Shown: in pieces, positions 1 through 7,324 of the stretch | How the letters are laid out: each line of letters opens with the position of its first letter | How positions within the stretch are numbered: the stretch's first letter is position 1 | NCBI GenBank assembly: GCA_002431305.1 | Contig: DJEG01000128.1 | Location: forward strand, 18,076-28,471 | DNA length: 10,396 nucleotides | DNA from: Ruminococcaceae bacterium UBA5904 | GTDB taxonomy: Bacteria > Bacillota > Clostridia > Oscillospirales > Acutalibacteraceae | Direction: 5' to 3' | Translations under genes and position numbers: made by a program | The notes under the pieces: model-generated | What the model was told of the DNA's origin: nothing | The model's input: the letters and a program-made list of their open reading frames with translations, nothing else | Databases searched by the model: none

Positions 1-882
1 ACCTGCGGGAGCTTCCCCGCCGATAAAATTAAAATCGGAAACTACCGCTCCCTTTGACATAAGCTCCTCGCTTTTGCCGAGAGTCACGGTGTTATTTTGA
101 GCGTCAATATCGGTAACGTAAAACTTAGTCCCGAGAGAAATTCCGAGACCGCGGTGCTGACCTATGGTATATCTTATAATTCCGTTATGTTTGCCGAGAA
201 TATTGCCCTTTGAATCTATAAAATTTCCGGGAAGCGATTTTTTACCAGTATATTTTTCGATAACGGTGCCGTAATCGCCGTCGGGAACAAAACAGATGTC
301 CTGACTGTCGGGCTTATCGGCATTTATAAATCCGTACTTCTGCGCAATAGCCCTAGTCTCTGCCTTATTTAATTCGCCTAAAGGAAAAAGAGTGCGCGAA
401 AGCTGTTCCTGAGTCATGTTCCACAGAACATAGCTCTGATCCTTTGACAAATCGACGGCTTTTTTTAAAAGAAATTTATCTCCGCACTTTTCGATTCTCG
501 CGTAATGTCCGGTAGCTATATGACTGCACCCCAATATATCGGCGCGCTCAAACAGCTTGTCAAACTTCATATATCTGTTGCAGTCGATACAGGGATTCGG
601 CGTAAAACCGCGGAGGTATTCGCTGACGAATTTATCGATAACCTTTTCTTTGAAATCGTCGGAAAAGTTAAAGACATAGTAAGGCATTCCCAGTCTGTGA
701 GCGACGCTTCTCGCGTCCTCGACATCGTCAAGAGAACAGCATGTATGTTCCCTCGGAATACCCGCGTCTTCATTATTATATAATTTCATCGTGCAGCCGA
801 CGCATTCGTTACCCTGTTCGGTAAGAAGCCCGGCGGTTACGGAGGAATCAACTCCCCCGCTCATTGCGACAAGAACCTTCAT
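1..882 (-). CDS. mnmA: tRNA-specific 2-thiouridylase MnmA (C-terminus cut by window edge)
   Basis: MnmA makes 2-thiouridine at the wobble position U34 of tRNAs for Lys, Glu and Gln: it adenylates the uridine and then transfers sulfur from a persulfide carried on cysteine. Translating down from the ATG at 880-882 gives 294 residues with no stop before base 1. The family is usually about 360 residues, so roughly the last 60-70 are missing. The ATP-pyrophosphatase loop SGGVDS is at residues 8-13. The first catalytic cysteine is C98 in TPNPCIDCN and the second is C197 in SQDICFV; both lie where the family places them. The region GNFIDSKGNILGKHNGIIRYTIGQ is also typical of the family. A GAGG ribosome binding site stands about 6 nt before the ATG. 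The gene follows cysK behind a terminator and probably has its own promoter at 944-972. Family assignment is secure. Confidence 0.96.
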   Translation of the reverse strand, partial: MKVLVAMSGGVDSSVTAGLLTEQGNECVGCTMKLYNNEDAGIPREHTCCSLDDVEDARSVAHRLGMPYYVFNFSDDFKEKVIDKFVSEYLRGFTPNPCIDCNRYMKFDKLFERADILGCSHIATGHYARIEKCGDKFLLKKAVDLSKDQSYVLWNMTQEQLSRTLFPLGELNKAETRAIAQKYGFINADKPDSQDICFVPDGDYGTVIEKYTGKKSLPGNFIDSKGNILGKHNGIIRYTIGQHRGLGISLGTKFYVTDIDAQNNTVTLGKSEELMSKGAVVSDFNFIGGEAPAG

Positions 883-915
883 TATTTTCCTCAAAAATCA
901 AAAAAACTCAAAATA

Positions 916-941
916 ATACCGCTGCATTTCTGCAACGGTAT
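916..941 (-). terminator. Rho-independent terminator after cysK
   Basis: An 11-bp inverted repeat (arms 931-941 and 916-926, one G-U pair) closes a GAAA tetraloop, 16 bases after the cysK stop. On the minus strand it is followed by U-rich sequence, interrupted by GAG and ending in seven T. It should end cysK transcription before mnmA. The break in the U-tract suggests termination may be incomplete. Confidence 0.75.
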
Positions 942-943
942 AT

Positions 944-972
944 ATTATAGCACAAAATTAATCATTAAACAA
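944..972 (-). promoter_or_regulatory. Probable mnmA promoter overlapping the cysK 3' end
   Basis: On the minus strand a perfect -10 box TATAAT (944-949) carries an extended TG at the right place (TGCTATAAT). It lies 17 bases from a TTGTTT -35 box (967-972) inside the last codons of cysK. The start site would be near 937, inside the 5' arm of the cysK terminator. An mnmA transcript would then lack the outer part of that hairpin, while a cysK read-through transcript would contain all of it. This is inferred from box matches only. Confidence 0.6.
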
Positions 973-1890
973 GGGGGTAGATAAATATCTGTCGCCGGTA
1001 TCGGGGAAAAGAACAACAATGGTTTTGCCCTCGTTCTCAGGTCTCTTTGCAAGAGTAATGCCCGCACTCAGTGCCGCGCCCGAGGAAATACCTACGAGAA
1101 TACCCTCGTTCTTTCCTACTTCCTTGCCGAATTTAAATGCGTCGTCGTTCGATACCGTGATTATCTCGTCATAAACGCTCGTATCGAGAACATCGGGAAC
1201 GAATCCCGCGCCGATACCCTGAATCTTATGCGCGCCCGCAACGCCCGTTGAAAGAACCGCCGAGCTTTCGGGTTCAACGGCTACAATCTTAACGCCGTCG
1301 ATCTTTGATTTAAGATATTTGCCTACGCCGGTAACGGTTCCGCCCGTACCTACGCCCGCAACAAAGTAATCGACATGTCCGTCGGTGTCGTTATAAATCT
1401 CGGGGCCTGTTGTCTCGAAATGTGCCTCGGGATTCGCGGGGTTTACAAACTGACCGGGGATAAAGCTGTCCGGGATTTCTTTTGCAAGCTCGTCGGCTTT
1501 TGCAATCGCGCCTTTCATGCCCTTCGCGCCCTCGGTGAGAACAAGCTCAGCCCCGTATGCCTTCATAATCTGACGGCGTTCAACGGACATTGTCTCGGGC
1601 ATTACGATTATAATTCTGTAACCTCTCGCGGCGGCGACGGAAGCAAGTCCTATGCCCGTGTTACCGCTCGTCGGTTCTATTATAACGGAACCGGGCTTTA
1701 ACTTGCCCTCCGCTTCCGCCTTGTCAATCATCTTCTTTGCAATTCTGTCCTTAACGCTGCCTGCGGGATTGAAATATTCGACCTTGGCAAGGAGTTTTGC
1801 CTTAAGGTTATATTTCTTTTCAATATTAGAAAGCTCTAAAAGAGGGGTATTTCCTATAAGTTCTGCTGCTGATTTATATATTTTCGACAT
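958..1890 (-). CDS. cysK: Cysteine synthase A (O-acetylserine sulfhydrylase)
   Basis: CysK is a PLP enzyme that combines O-acetylserine with sulfide to give cysteine and acetate in the cytosol. The 310 residues match the usual family length. The PLP lysine is K47 in NPAGSVKDR. The substrate loop PTSGNTG is at residues 73-79, the PLP-phosphate loop GVGTGGT at 179-185, the GIGAGF segment at 225-230, GISSGAA near 267-273, and PDTGDRYLST near the C-terminus. The ATG at 1888-1890 sits 8 nt behind AGGAG. The gene appears monocistronic: it has a consensus promoter at 2037-2065, a leader with a cysteine-rich uORF, and a terminator 16 bases past its stop. CysK is the safest name; a CysM or cystathionine beta-synthase-like activity is less likely because all the CysK motifs are present. 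Confidence 0.96.
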   Translation of the reverse strand: MSKIYKSAAELIGNTPLLELSNIEKKYNLKAKLLAKVEYFNPAGSVKDRIAKKMIDKAEAEGKLKPGSVIIEPTSGNTGIGLASVAAARGYRIIIVMPETMSVERRQIMKAYGAELVLTEGAKGMKGAIAKADELAKEIPDSFIPGQFVNPANPEAHFETTGPEIYNDTDGHVDYFVAGVGTGGTVTGVGKYLKSKIDGVKIVAVEPESSAVLSTGVAGAHKIQGIGAGFVPDVLDTSVYDEIITVSNDDAFKFGKEVGKNEGILVGISSGAALSAGITLAKRPENEGKTIVVLFPDTGDRYLSTPLFND

Positions 1891-1935
1891 GGTAATTATC
1901 TCCTTTTCATCAATTAAAATTAATACAAATTAAAT

Positions 1936-2004
1936 TTATAAACTCAATGAGCGGCAACATCGAAAACACATTCGTCCGTCATAATATATCGATTTATTTT
2001 TCAA
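1936..2004 (-). CDS. Candidate cysteine-rich leader peptide (uORF) of cysK
   Basis: In the cysK 5' leader, a TTG at 2002-2004 stands 8 nt behind GGAGG (2013-2017) and opens a 22-codon frame ending in TAA. The peptide ends YYDGRMCFRCCRSLSL, with Cys codons TGT, TGT, TGC packed into five positions, two of them adjacent. Three cysteines in 22 residues directly ahead of a cysteine synthase gene resembles an amino-acid-sensing leader peptide: ribosome stalling at the Cys codons during starvation would raise cysK expression. The stop lies 45 nt before the cysK ATG. I see no GC-rich terminator hairpin between uORF and cysK, so a transcription attenuation switch is not evident. Translational or Rho-linked control would be the alternatives. 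Translation of the uORF is inferred from the ribosome binding site and the peptide content; chance is possible for so short a frame. Confidence 0.55.
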   Translation of the reverse strand: MKNKSIYYDGRMCFRCCRSLSL

Positions 2005-2036
2005 TTTCTCCGCCTCCGTTTTCCTTTGATGAATAG

Positions 2037-2065
2037 ATAATAGCACTTAATTCCTACTTTGTCAA
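2037..2065 (-). promoter_or_regulatory. cysK promoter (sigma-A type)
   Basis: A perfect -35 TTGACA (2060-2065), a 17-base spacer and a -10 TATTAT (2037-2042) read on the minus strand. Transcription should start near 2030, giving a leader of about 140 nt that contains the Cys-rich uORF. Confidence 0.85.
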
Positions 2066-2069
2066 TAGG
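2053..2069 (-). promoter_or_regulatory. Possible operator dyad over the cysK -35 box
   Basis: The 17-bp stretch CCTATTGACAAAGTAGG is an imperfect dyad: CCTA and TAGG arms plus one further matching pair. It covers the whole -35 box of cysK. A repressor bound here would block polymerase. Its size and place would suit an Rrf2-family (IscR/CymR-like) cysteine or Fe-S regulator, but I cannot match a specific consensus, so the identity is a guess. Confidence 0.3.
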
Positions 2070-2090
2070 TTTTTAGGATTTTAATTAAAA

Positions 2091-2888
2091 TTATTTTTTG
2101 CACAGCAGATTATATGCGTTGTCGTACAGAATTTTTCTGTTCTCTTCATCACTCAGTCCGAGGTCTAAAAGCCTCTCGACCTCCTCTTTCGGATCCCACA
2201 TCGGATAGTCCGTGCCGAACAGAACCCTGTCGACTCCGTAGGCAAAAATAATCTCCCTCGCCTTTTCCCTGCTTATCGCGTAGAACGACGACGATGTGTC
2301 AACGTAGAAATTTTTATGTCCCGCCATCTTTTCGACGTTTTCATTCCACACCGACCACACGCCGAAATGTGCGCCTATTACCGTAAGGGACGTATAGATA
2401 TCGAGTATAGGAACAAGGCGGTTCGGATTCGAATTGTCAAAACGCCTGTCCCCGCAGTGCATGAGAATCGGCGTACCGCTTTTCTCACACAGCTCGTATA
2501 TTTTAAGACACCTGTAATCGTCTATTTTAAAGCCCTGTACGTCGGGGTGAAGCTTGACTCCGTGAAGTCCCAGTTCTTTCAAATGCTCAAGATCACCCGC
2601 AATATCGGGACTGTCGGGATGAAGAGTTCCGAATCCTACATACCGTTCGGGGGCTGAATTTACCGTCGAGGATATAAATTCGTTTATAGACCTGACCTGA
2701 TGCGGAGTCGTCGCAACGGATTGGACAAGGTATTTTTCAACCCCCGCGCGCGCTCCGATTTTTTCGAGCGTTGAAACTTTTCCGTCATAACGCATGGGCA
2801 TGTCGTAAAATCTGCCTATGCTCGCCGACGCTTTCTCGGCTATTTTATCGGGATATATGTGACAATGCGCGTCAAATACTTTATACAT
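2091..2888 (-). CDS. Metal-dependent amidohydrolase family protein (TIM-barrel, COG2159 type)
   Basis: This is a predicted cytosolic hydrolase or decarboxylase of the Amidohydro_2 superfamily. From the ATG at 2886-2888 it has 265 residues. Visible metal and active-site motifs are the N-terminal HxH pair (H8, H10 in FDAHCHIYP), H114 in VKLHPDVQG, H144 in ILMHCGD, H174 in GAHFG and the C-terminal D227 in LFGTDYP. This is the usual His/Asp order of the superfamily. The substrate cannot be told from sequence; members act on varied carboxylic or aromatic compounds and many are uncharacterised. I chose this start because AGAGGT stands 7 nt ahead of it. A longer frame to 2957 would run through the ilvE terminator. 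It lies 34 bases beyond that terminator and I see no good promoter of its own, so it may be expressed by read-through of the upstream operon. Confidence 0.85.
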   Translation of the reverse strand: MYKVFDAHCHIYPDKIAEKASASIGRFYDMPMRYDGKVSTLEKIGARAGVEKYLVQSVATTPHQVRSINEFISSTVNSAPERYVGFGTLHPDSPDIAGDLEHLKELGLHGVKLHPDVQGFKIDDYRCLKIYELCEKSGTPILMHCGDRRFDNSNPNRLVPILDIYTSLTVIGAHFGVWSVWNENVEKMAGHKNFYVDTSSSFYAISREKAREIIFAYGVDRVLFGTDYPMWDPKEEVERLLDLGLSDEENRKILYDNAYNLLCKK

Positions 2889-2922
2889 ATTTACCTCTGA
2901 ATATTCTTCTTTAATTATTTTT

Positions 2923-2957
2923 AAAAAATGCAGCCGGATTATGAAAGCCGACTGCAT
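2923..2957 (-). terminator. Rho-independent terminator after ilvE
   Basis: A 10-bp stem (arms 2948-2957 and 2928-2937, one G-U pair) with a 10-nt loop is followed on the minus strand by an uninterrupted run of T and then A. It begins 15 bases past the ilvE stop and marks the likely end of the T-box operon. Confidence 0.8.
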
Positions 2958-2972
2958 AATTTCGGATATTTT

Positions 2973-4037
2973 TTAACTAATCTTAACTATCCAGTTGTGA
3001 GTATCGGGTTTTGTACCCCACTGAATGCCGGTAAGTTCGTCGTAGAGCATCTGCGTTGTCTCGCCAATCTTTCCGCCGTTGATGATATAATCCTTGCCTT
3101 TGTAGCCGAGTCTGCCTACGGGTGAAACGACAGCGGCCGTACCGCAGCCCCACATCTCTTCGAGTTTGCCGTTTTCGGCTGCTTCGATAAGCTCGTCAAC
3201 GCTTAAACGTCTCTCCTCGACCTCGTAGCCTTTATCCTTAAGAAGCTCGATAATCGACTTTCTCGTAACACCGGGAAGAATAGAACCGAGAAGAGCGGGG
3301 GTTACAACTTTTCCGTCAATCTTGAACATAACGTTCATCGCGCCGACTTCTTCAATATACTTTCTGTCAACGCCGTCAAGCCAGAGAACCTGCGAATAAC
3401 CAAGCTTTTCGGCTTTAAGTCCCGCTCTCGAGCTTGCAGCGTAGTTACCGCCGCACTTAATGTAACCGGTACCGCCTCTGACGGCGCGGACATCGTCTGT
3501 CTCAATCATGATGGAAACAGGATTAAGCCCCTCTTTGTAGTAGCTGCCGCAGGGAGAAGCGATAATCATAAATACCGCGCTCTTGATAGTATGAACGCCG
3601 AGCTGCGCTTCATCCGAGAACATGAACGGTCTTAAATAGAGCGATGTGCCGGGAGCATGGGGGGTCCAGTCCTTCTCACAGTCAACGAACGTTGTATAAA
3701 TCTTAAACGCGTCGTCCTCGTCTATCTGAGGCATTGCAAGTCTCTCCGCAGACGAATTCATACGTCTGATATTCTCAATGGGTCTGAACATCTGAACACC
3801 GCCGTCAGCTCTTCTGTAAGCTTTTAAGCCCTCGAAAATTTCAGCGCCGTAGTGAAGCGCAACAGCCGCGGGCGAAAGAGTAATATCGCCGAACGGTACG
3901 ATTCTCGCGTCGTGCCAGCCTACGCCGGCTGTCCAGTTCATAACAAACATGTGATCCGTGTAGTAATTACCGAATCCGAGATTGCTCTCGTCGGGTTTAA
4001 CTTTGGGAGCGCTTGTTCTTTCAAATCTGATTTCCAT
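2973..4037 (-). CDS. ilvE: Branched-chain amino acid aminotransferase
   Basis: IlvE is a fold-type IV PLP transaminase that interconverts valine, leucine and isoleucine with their 2-oxoacids, using glutamate/2-oxoglutarate. The 354-residue length and motifs fit the longer, eukaryote-like BCAT subgroup rather than the roughly 300-residue E. coli type. The PLP lysine should be K194 in TGYIKCGGNYAAS. GAEIFEGLKAYR (residues 64-75) and YIEEVGAMNVMF (227-238) are other family signatures. The ATG at 4035-4037 has AGAGGTG 8-10 nt upstream. It follows the oxidoreductase gamma gene by only 20 bases and is the last gene before a terminator. This links it to the oxidoreductase, whose product or substrate would be the same 2-oxoacids, and it supports a branched-chain rather than a 2-oxoglutarate specificity for that enzyme. 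Confidence 0.95.
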   Translation of the reverse strand: MEIRFERTSAPKVKPDESNLGFGNYYTDHMFVMNWTAGVGWHDARIVPFGDITLSPAAVALHYGAEIFEGLKAYRRADGGVQMFRPIENIRRMNSSAERLAMPQIDEDDAFKIYTTFVDCEKDWTPHAPGTSLYLRPFMFSDEAQLGVHTIKSAVFMIIASPCGSYYKEGLNPVSIMIETDDVRAVRGGTGYIKCGGNYAASSRAGLKAEKLGYSQVLWLDGVDRKYIEEVGAMNVMFKIDGKVVTPALLGSILPGVTRKSIIELLKDKGYEVEERRLSVDELIEAAENGKLEEMWGCGTAAVVSPVGRLGYKGKDYIINGGKIGETTQMLYDELTGIQWGTKPDTHNWIVKIS

Positions 4038-4057
4038 TTTATCAACACCTCTGAAAA

Positions 4058-4591
4058 TTAATAATCGTAACCTTTCTGCACAGCGTCGAAGTTGTGCTGA
4101 AGCATATCAAGATGTCTTGCCGAAACAACCTTTTTAAGAGCGTCCTCTATATGCTCGTAAGGTATTTCGTCAAGCTCTTTTATAAGCTTTCCGGTAATAA
4201 CCATGTTTGCAAGCGTGGGTATTCCGTTTTTCTCCGCTATTTTCGTTGCGGGTATATAATATACGTCCACGTCATCTCTTTTAACTTTTCTGTCTACAAG
4301 CGAGGAATCTACGAATATCTTTCCTCCGCTGACAACCGAATCCTCATATTTATCAAGCGACGGAAGATTCATAACGACAAGCACGTCGGGGTCGCTTACT
4401 ATCGGCGAACCGATAGGCTCGTCAGAGATAATAACCGAGCAGTTAGCCGTACCGCCTCGCATTTCGGGTCCGTACGACGGAAGCCAGCTTACCTCTTTGT
4501 TTTCTATAAGTCCTTTATATGCGAGAAATTTTCCGGCGAAGAGTATTCCCTGTCCGCCGAACCCCGCGAAAAGTATACGCGTCGTACTCAT
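4058..4591 (-). CDS. 2-oxoacid:ferredoxin oxidoreductase, gamma subunit
   Basis: Gamma subunit of the four-gene 2-oxoacid:acceptor oxidoreductase complex, 177 residues, the typical size for this separate subunit. Characteristic features are the N-terminal glycine motif GFGGQG (residues 10-15), the segment [13 protein letters not shown], in which the RGG motif is conserved, and [11 protein letters not shown]. In this family the gamma domain binds the CoA partner and closes over the active site. The ATG overlaps the beta stop as ATGA, so the two are translationally coupled. ilvE follows 20 bases later. It could equally be named korC or vorG by family; the specificity to 2-oxoisovalerate is inferred from the operon. 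Confidence 0.93.
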   Translation of the reverse strand: MSTTRILFAGFGGQGILFAGKFLAYKGLIENKEVSWLPSYGPEMRGGTANCSVIISDEPIGSPIVSDPDVLVVMNLPSLDKYEDSVVSGGKIFVDSSLVDRKVKRDDVDVYYIPATKIAEKNGIPTLANMVITGKLIKELDEIPYEHIEDALKKVVSARHLDMLQHNFDAVQKGYDY

Positions 4592-5349
4592 TTTCCCGCC
4601 TCCGAATCTGCATATATATCCTTGTAAACGCCGAGCGGATAGTAAGGAATCATCTTATCCTCAACCCACTTCATAGCGTTGTCGGGAGTCATACCCCAGT
4701 TTGTCGGACATGTCGAAATAACCTCAACGAGAGAGAATCCCTTGCCCTCAAGCTGATACGTAAAAGCTTTTTTGATAGCCTTTTTGGCGTTCCTGACGTT
4801 TTTAACGTTGTTTACGGCAACTCTTTCAAGATATGCCGCGCCGTCAACGTTCGAAAGAAGCTCGCACACCTTAACGGGATAACCTACGGTATTTACGTCG
4901 CGTCCGTAAGGCGATGTCTGCGTAACCTGTCCGGGCAGGGTCGTGGGAGCCATCTGTCCGCCCGTCATACCGTAAATCGCATTGTTTACGAATATAACGG
5001 TGATGTTCTCTCTTCTTGCGGCGGCATGAACCGTCTCGGCTGTACCGATTGCCGCTAAGTCTCCGTCGCCCTGATATGTAAATACCATATTGTTCTCGGG
5101 GTCGGAACGTTTAACGCCCGTAGCTACTGCGGGAGCTCTGCCGTGCGCAGCCTGAACGCAGTCGCAGTTGAAATAATTATAAGCCATAACCGAGCATCCG
5201 ACGGAGGCTACGGCTATCGTTCTGCCCTCTATACCGAGTTCGTCGATAACTTCGGCAACGAGACGGTGAATAATGCCGTGCGTACAGCCCGGGCAGTAGT
5301 GAAGCACCGCGTCTGTGAGCGCGTGCGGTTTGTCGAATACAACAGCCAT
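4588..5349 (-). CDS. vorA: 2-oxoacid:ferredoxin oxidoreductase, beta (TPP-binding) subunit
   Basis: This subunit of 253 residues carries the thiamine diphosphate. The TPP/Mg signature begins with GDGDLAAIG (residues 94-102) and ends with [11 protein letters not shown] (122-132). The N-terminal HYCPGCTHG (C19, C22) is the conserved cysteine motif of this subunit family. [19 protein letters not shown] is a stretch shared by the KorB/VorA group. Together with alpha, gamma and the ferredoxin it catalyses reversible oxidative decarboxylation of a 2-oxoacid to an acyl-CoA and CO2 with ferredoxin. Its ATG shares one base with the alpha stop (TAATG), and its own stop overlaps the gamma start. Naming as VOR rather than KOR rests on the ilvE and acyl-CoA synthetase neighbours and remains an inference; subunit letters differ between organisms. 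Confidence 0.93.
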   Translation of the reverse strand: MAVVFDKPHALTDAVLHYCPGCTHGIIHRLVAEVIDELGIEGRTIAVASVGCSVMAYNYFNCDCVQAAHGRAPAVATGVKRSDPENNMVFTYQGDGDLAAIGTAETVHAAARRENITVIFVNNAIYGMTGGQMAPTTLPGQVTQTSPYGRDVNTVGYPVKVCELLSNVDGAAYLERVAVNNVKNVRNAKKAIKKAFTYQLEGKGFSLVEVISTCPTNWGMTPDNAMKWVEDKMIPYYPLGVYKDIYADSEAGK

Positions 5350-6416
5350 TACTCGTTACCTCCCTTTTTGTTTACATCCTTTATCATTTTAAGAACGTCC
5401 TCGGGGTCGGGAATCATTCCGCCCGTACGGTTACAGAGATAAACGGGCTTTTTACATCTTACCGCGAGTTCAACGTCCTCTATCATCTGTCCCATATTCA
5501 TTTCGACGCATATAAACGCCTTGCATTTATCGGCAGCGTCTCTTAAAACTTTCTTCGGGAACGGCCAGAGAGTAATCGGTCTGATAAGTCCCGCCTTGAT
5601 TCCGGCTTTTCTCGCCTCGTTTACGGCGTTCTTCGACACTCTCGCGCTTATACCGAATGCAACGAGGCAGATATCGGCGTCGTCCATGAGATATTCTTCA
5701 TACATAACCTCGTTTTCTTCGACAACCTTATACTTATCATACCTCTCAAAATTCTTTTTTTCAAGTTCTTCGGGGCTTAAAAATAAAGAATTTACGATAT
5801 TATGCGCTCTTTTCATTTTTGTTCCCGTCAAAGCCCACGGTTTTTCGTATTTTTTTACTTCTCCGATTTCGAGATCGACGGGTTCCATCATCTGTCCCAT
5901 GGTTCCGTCTGCAAGAATCATTGAAACCATCGAATATTTATCCGCAAGTTCAAATCCCTTAACGGTGAGATCCGCCATTTCCTGAACGGAAGCGGGGGCT
6001 AAAACTATATTATGATAATCTCCGTGTCCGCCGCCCTTTGTCGACTGAAAATAATCCGACTGGCTGGGCTGAATACCGCCGAGTCCGGGACCGCCTCTCT
6101 GAACGTTTACGACAAGTGCGGGAAGATCGCATCCCGCGAGGTACGAAATACCCTCGCTTTTAAGCGATACTCCGGGGCTTGACGACGAGGTCATAACACG
6201 CTTGCCGGTAGAGGAAACTCCTATTACCATATTAATAGCGGCAACCTCGCTCTCCGCCTGCAAAAACGTGCCGCCGACTTTTGGCATACGCTTAGCCATA
6301 TATGCCGCGACCTCCGTCTGCGGGGTTATGGGATATCCGAAATAGTGAAGACATCCGCATCTGATAGCGGCCTCGGCTATCGCCTCGTTGCCTTTCATCA
6401 ATACTTTTTCTGCCAT
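5349..6416 (-). CDS. vorB: 2-oxoacid (probably 3-methyl-2-oxobutanoate):ferredoxin oxidoreductase, alpha subunit
   Basis: Alpha subunit, 355 residues from the ATG at 6414-6416. YPITPQTE (residues 28-35) is the hallmark of the pyrimidine-binding N-terminal domain. It is followed by SSSPGVSLKSEGISYLAG and QRGGPGLGGIQPSQSDYFQ, and a C-terminal PFOR domain II with ICVEMNMGQM. The length fits the VorB/KorA type lacking fused gamma and delta domains. A GTG at 6423-6425 would add three residues, but AGAGG lies 8 nt before the ATG and overlaps that GTG, so I prefer the ATG. The 4Fe-4S gene stop (TGA at 6422-6424) lies just upstream, giving tight coupling. The substrate is inferred from ilvE and the acyl-CoA synthetase in the same operon. 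A 2-oxoglutarate or broad-range enzyme is the main alternative. Confidence 0.92.
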   Translation of the reverse strand: MAEKVLMKGNEAIAEAAIRCGCLHYFGYPITPQTEVAAYMAKRMPKVGGTFLQAESEVAAINMVIGVSSTGKRVMTSSSSPGVSLKSEGISYLAGCDLPALVVNVQRGGPGLGGIQPSQSDYFQSTKGGGHGDYHNIVLAPASVQEMADLTVKGFELADKYSMVSMILADGTMGQMMEPVDLEIGEVKKYEKPWALTGTKMKRAHNIVNSLFLSPEELEKKNFERYDKYKVVEENEVMYEEYLMDDADICLVAFGISARVSKNAVNEARKAGIKAGLIRPITLWPFPKKVLRDAADKCKAFICVEMNMGQMIEDVELAVRCKKPVYLCNRTGGMIPDPEDVLKMIKDVNKKGGNE

Positions 6417-6421
6417 TATTC

Positions 6422-6628
6422 TCACCTCTCTACCTTAATAACGCAGTCGGGACACATCGTTGCACAGAATGCGCACGCTATACACTCCGACATATCGGTT
6501 ATTTCAACGGGATGATGTCCCTTAACGTTTAATTTGTCCTGCGCTAAGGACAACAGGTGCTTCGGACATGCCGAAACGCAGAGTCCGCAGCCCTTGCAGA
6601 GGTCTGATTTAAAGGTAAGTTTTGCCAT
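6422..6628 (-). CDS. 2-oxoacid:ferredoxin oxidoreductase, 2x[4Fe-4S] ferredoxin-like delta subunit
   Basis: Small 68-residue electron-transfer subunit that passes electrons between the TPP site and soluble ferredoxin. Two full cluster motifs are visible: C11-x2-C14-x2-C17-x3-C21-P and C49-x2-C52-x2-C55-x3-C59-P. This is the bacterial 2[4Fe-4S] ferredoxin pattern. Its strong AGGAGGT ribosome binding site lies inside the last codons of the upstream ATPase gene, with a two-base gap between them. The alpha gene starts 5 bases after its stop. The position in the gene cluster identifies it as the delta subunit of the oxidoreductase rather than a free ferredoxin. Confidence 0.93.
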   Translation of the reverse strand: MAKLTFKSDLCKGCGLCVSACPKHLLSLAQDKLNVKGHHPVEITDMSECIACAFCATMCPDCVIKVER

Positions 6629-6630
6629 TA

Positions 6631-7302
6631 TTATACCTCCTGAGTGATTTTATGCTGTAATTTAAGAGGAAAAACGTTATCTATTTTATCTTTTAATTCG
6701 TCGTACAGACTCTGTTTCACGCTCGTCATTTTAACGGGCAGTCCCGTTATACGCGAAACATCTGACGCATATTCAACGGAATTTAATACCGTCCGAGCCG
6801 TTGTTTCCTCTCCGAGGTTTGAATTATTAACGATTCCCGTAAAAGCAATACCGCCCGCCTGTTCAATTTCCCGCATTATTTCAATAACGCTCCCGGCATC
6901 TGCGGTAAAGGGTCTGTATTTATTTATAACCAACAGCATTTCATAGTTGTTTTCTTCTTTTATAGACGGGGCGTATCTGCCCAGAGCATATGCGCCCCTG
7001 TCGTCTCCGCCTATGTCGAGCACTGCGAATTCGCTTTTATTATCTGTGACCTCGTACATCTCCTGCGGAAGCGCTGGAAAATCGACGTTGGAATTGGCGA
7101 ATTCGGACGAGATAAGCTTTATGCCGTTCTTTTCAAGCTCGTCCTTGCTGTCTTTTGTCCTGAAATAAGGATTTACAATGTCAAGGTCGGCAATTACGAC
7201 ATTTTCGCCGTCTTTTTTTAATTTCAATGCGTAATTGACGGCAATATTCGTTTTTCCGCTGCCATAGTGTCCGGCAAAAAGCGTTACTCGTTTATGCTCC
7301 AT
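6631..7302 (-). CDS. P-loop ATPase of the MinD/ParA/CobQ-like (SIMIBI) class, role unknown
   Basis: A 223-residue predicted soluble NTPase. Walker A is GHYGSGKTN (residues 11-19). A switch-like DLDIVNPYF (39-47) and a Walker B-like [10 protein letters not shown] (95-104) follow. These place it among SIMIBI nucleotide-binding proteins, but the P-loop lacks the KGG signature lysine of true ParA/MinD proteins. No membrane-targeting helix or metal-binding cysteine pair is evident, so a MinD or CooC/NifH role is not supported. It lies between the acyl-CoA synthetase (22 bases upstream) and the ferredoxin subunit (2 bases downstream), all in one transcript, so a service role for the oxidoreductase (assembly, Fe-S loading or activation) is a reasonable guess but unproven. 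The start is set by GGAG 8 nt before the ATG. Confidence 0.85.
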   Translation of the reverse strand: MEHKRVTLFAGHYGSGKTNIAVNYALKLKKDGENVVIADLDIVNPYFRTKDSKDELEKNGIKLISSEFANSNVDFPALPQEMYEVTDNKSEFAVLDIGGDDRGAYALGRYAPSIKEENNYEMLLVINKYRPFTADAGSVIEIMREIEQAGGIAFTGIVNNSNLGEETTARTVLNSVEYASDVSRITGLPVKMTSVKQSLYDELKDKIDNVFPLKLQHKITQEV

Positions 7303-7324
7303 AATAATATCTCCGAAAGCTTGA

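Noticed and set aside
2074..2097. A/T-only palindrome after the amidohydrolase stop as a terminator
   Set aside because: The stem is all A-T pairs and no U-run follows it. It is too weak to call.
2889..2957. Longer start for the amidohydrolase
   Set aside because: The extra 23 codons cover the ilvE terminator and its A/T tract. The ATG at 2886-2888 has its own ribosome binding site and begins the conserved barrel strand with HxH.
4094..5058. Two overlapping plus-strand open frames of about 180 codons each
   Set aside because: They lie opposite the gamma and beta oxidoreductase genes, have no recognisable domains and are basic, arginine/serine-rich shadows of real genes. The overlapping minus-strand genes have full motif sets.
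6417..6425. GTG start three codons upstream for the alpha subunit
   Set aside because: Possible, but the AGAGG that best serves initiation overlaps this GTG and is correctly spaced for the ATG at 6414-6416.
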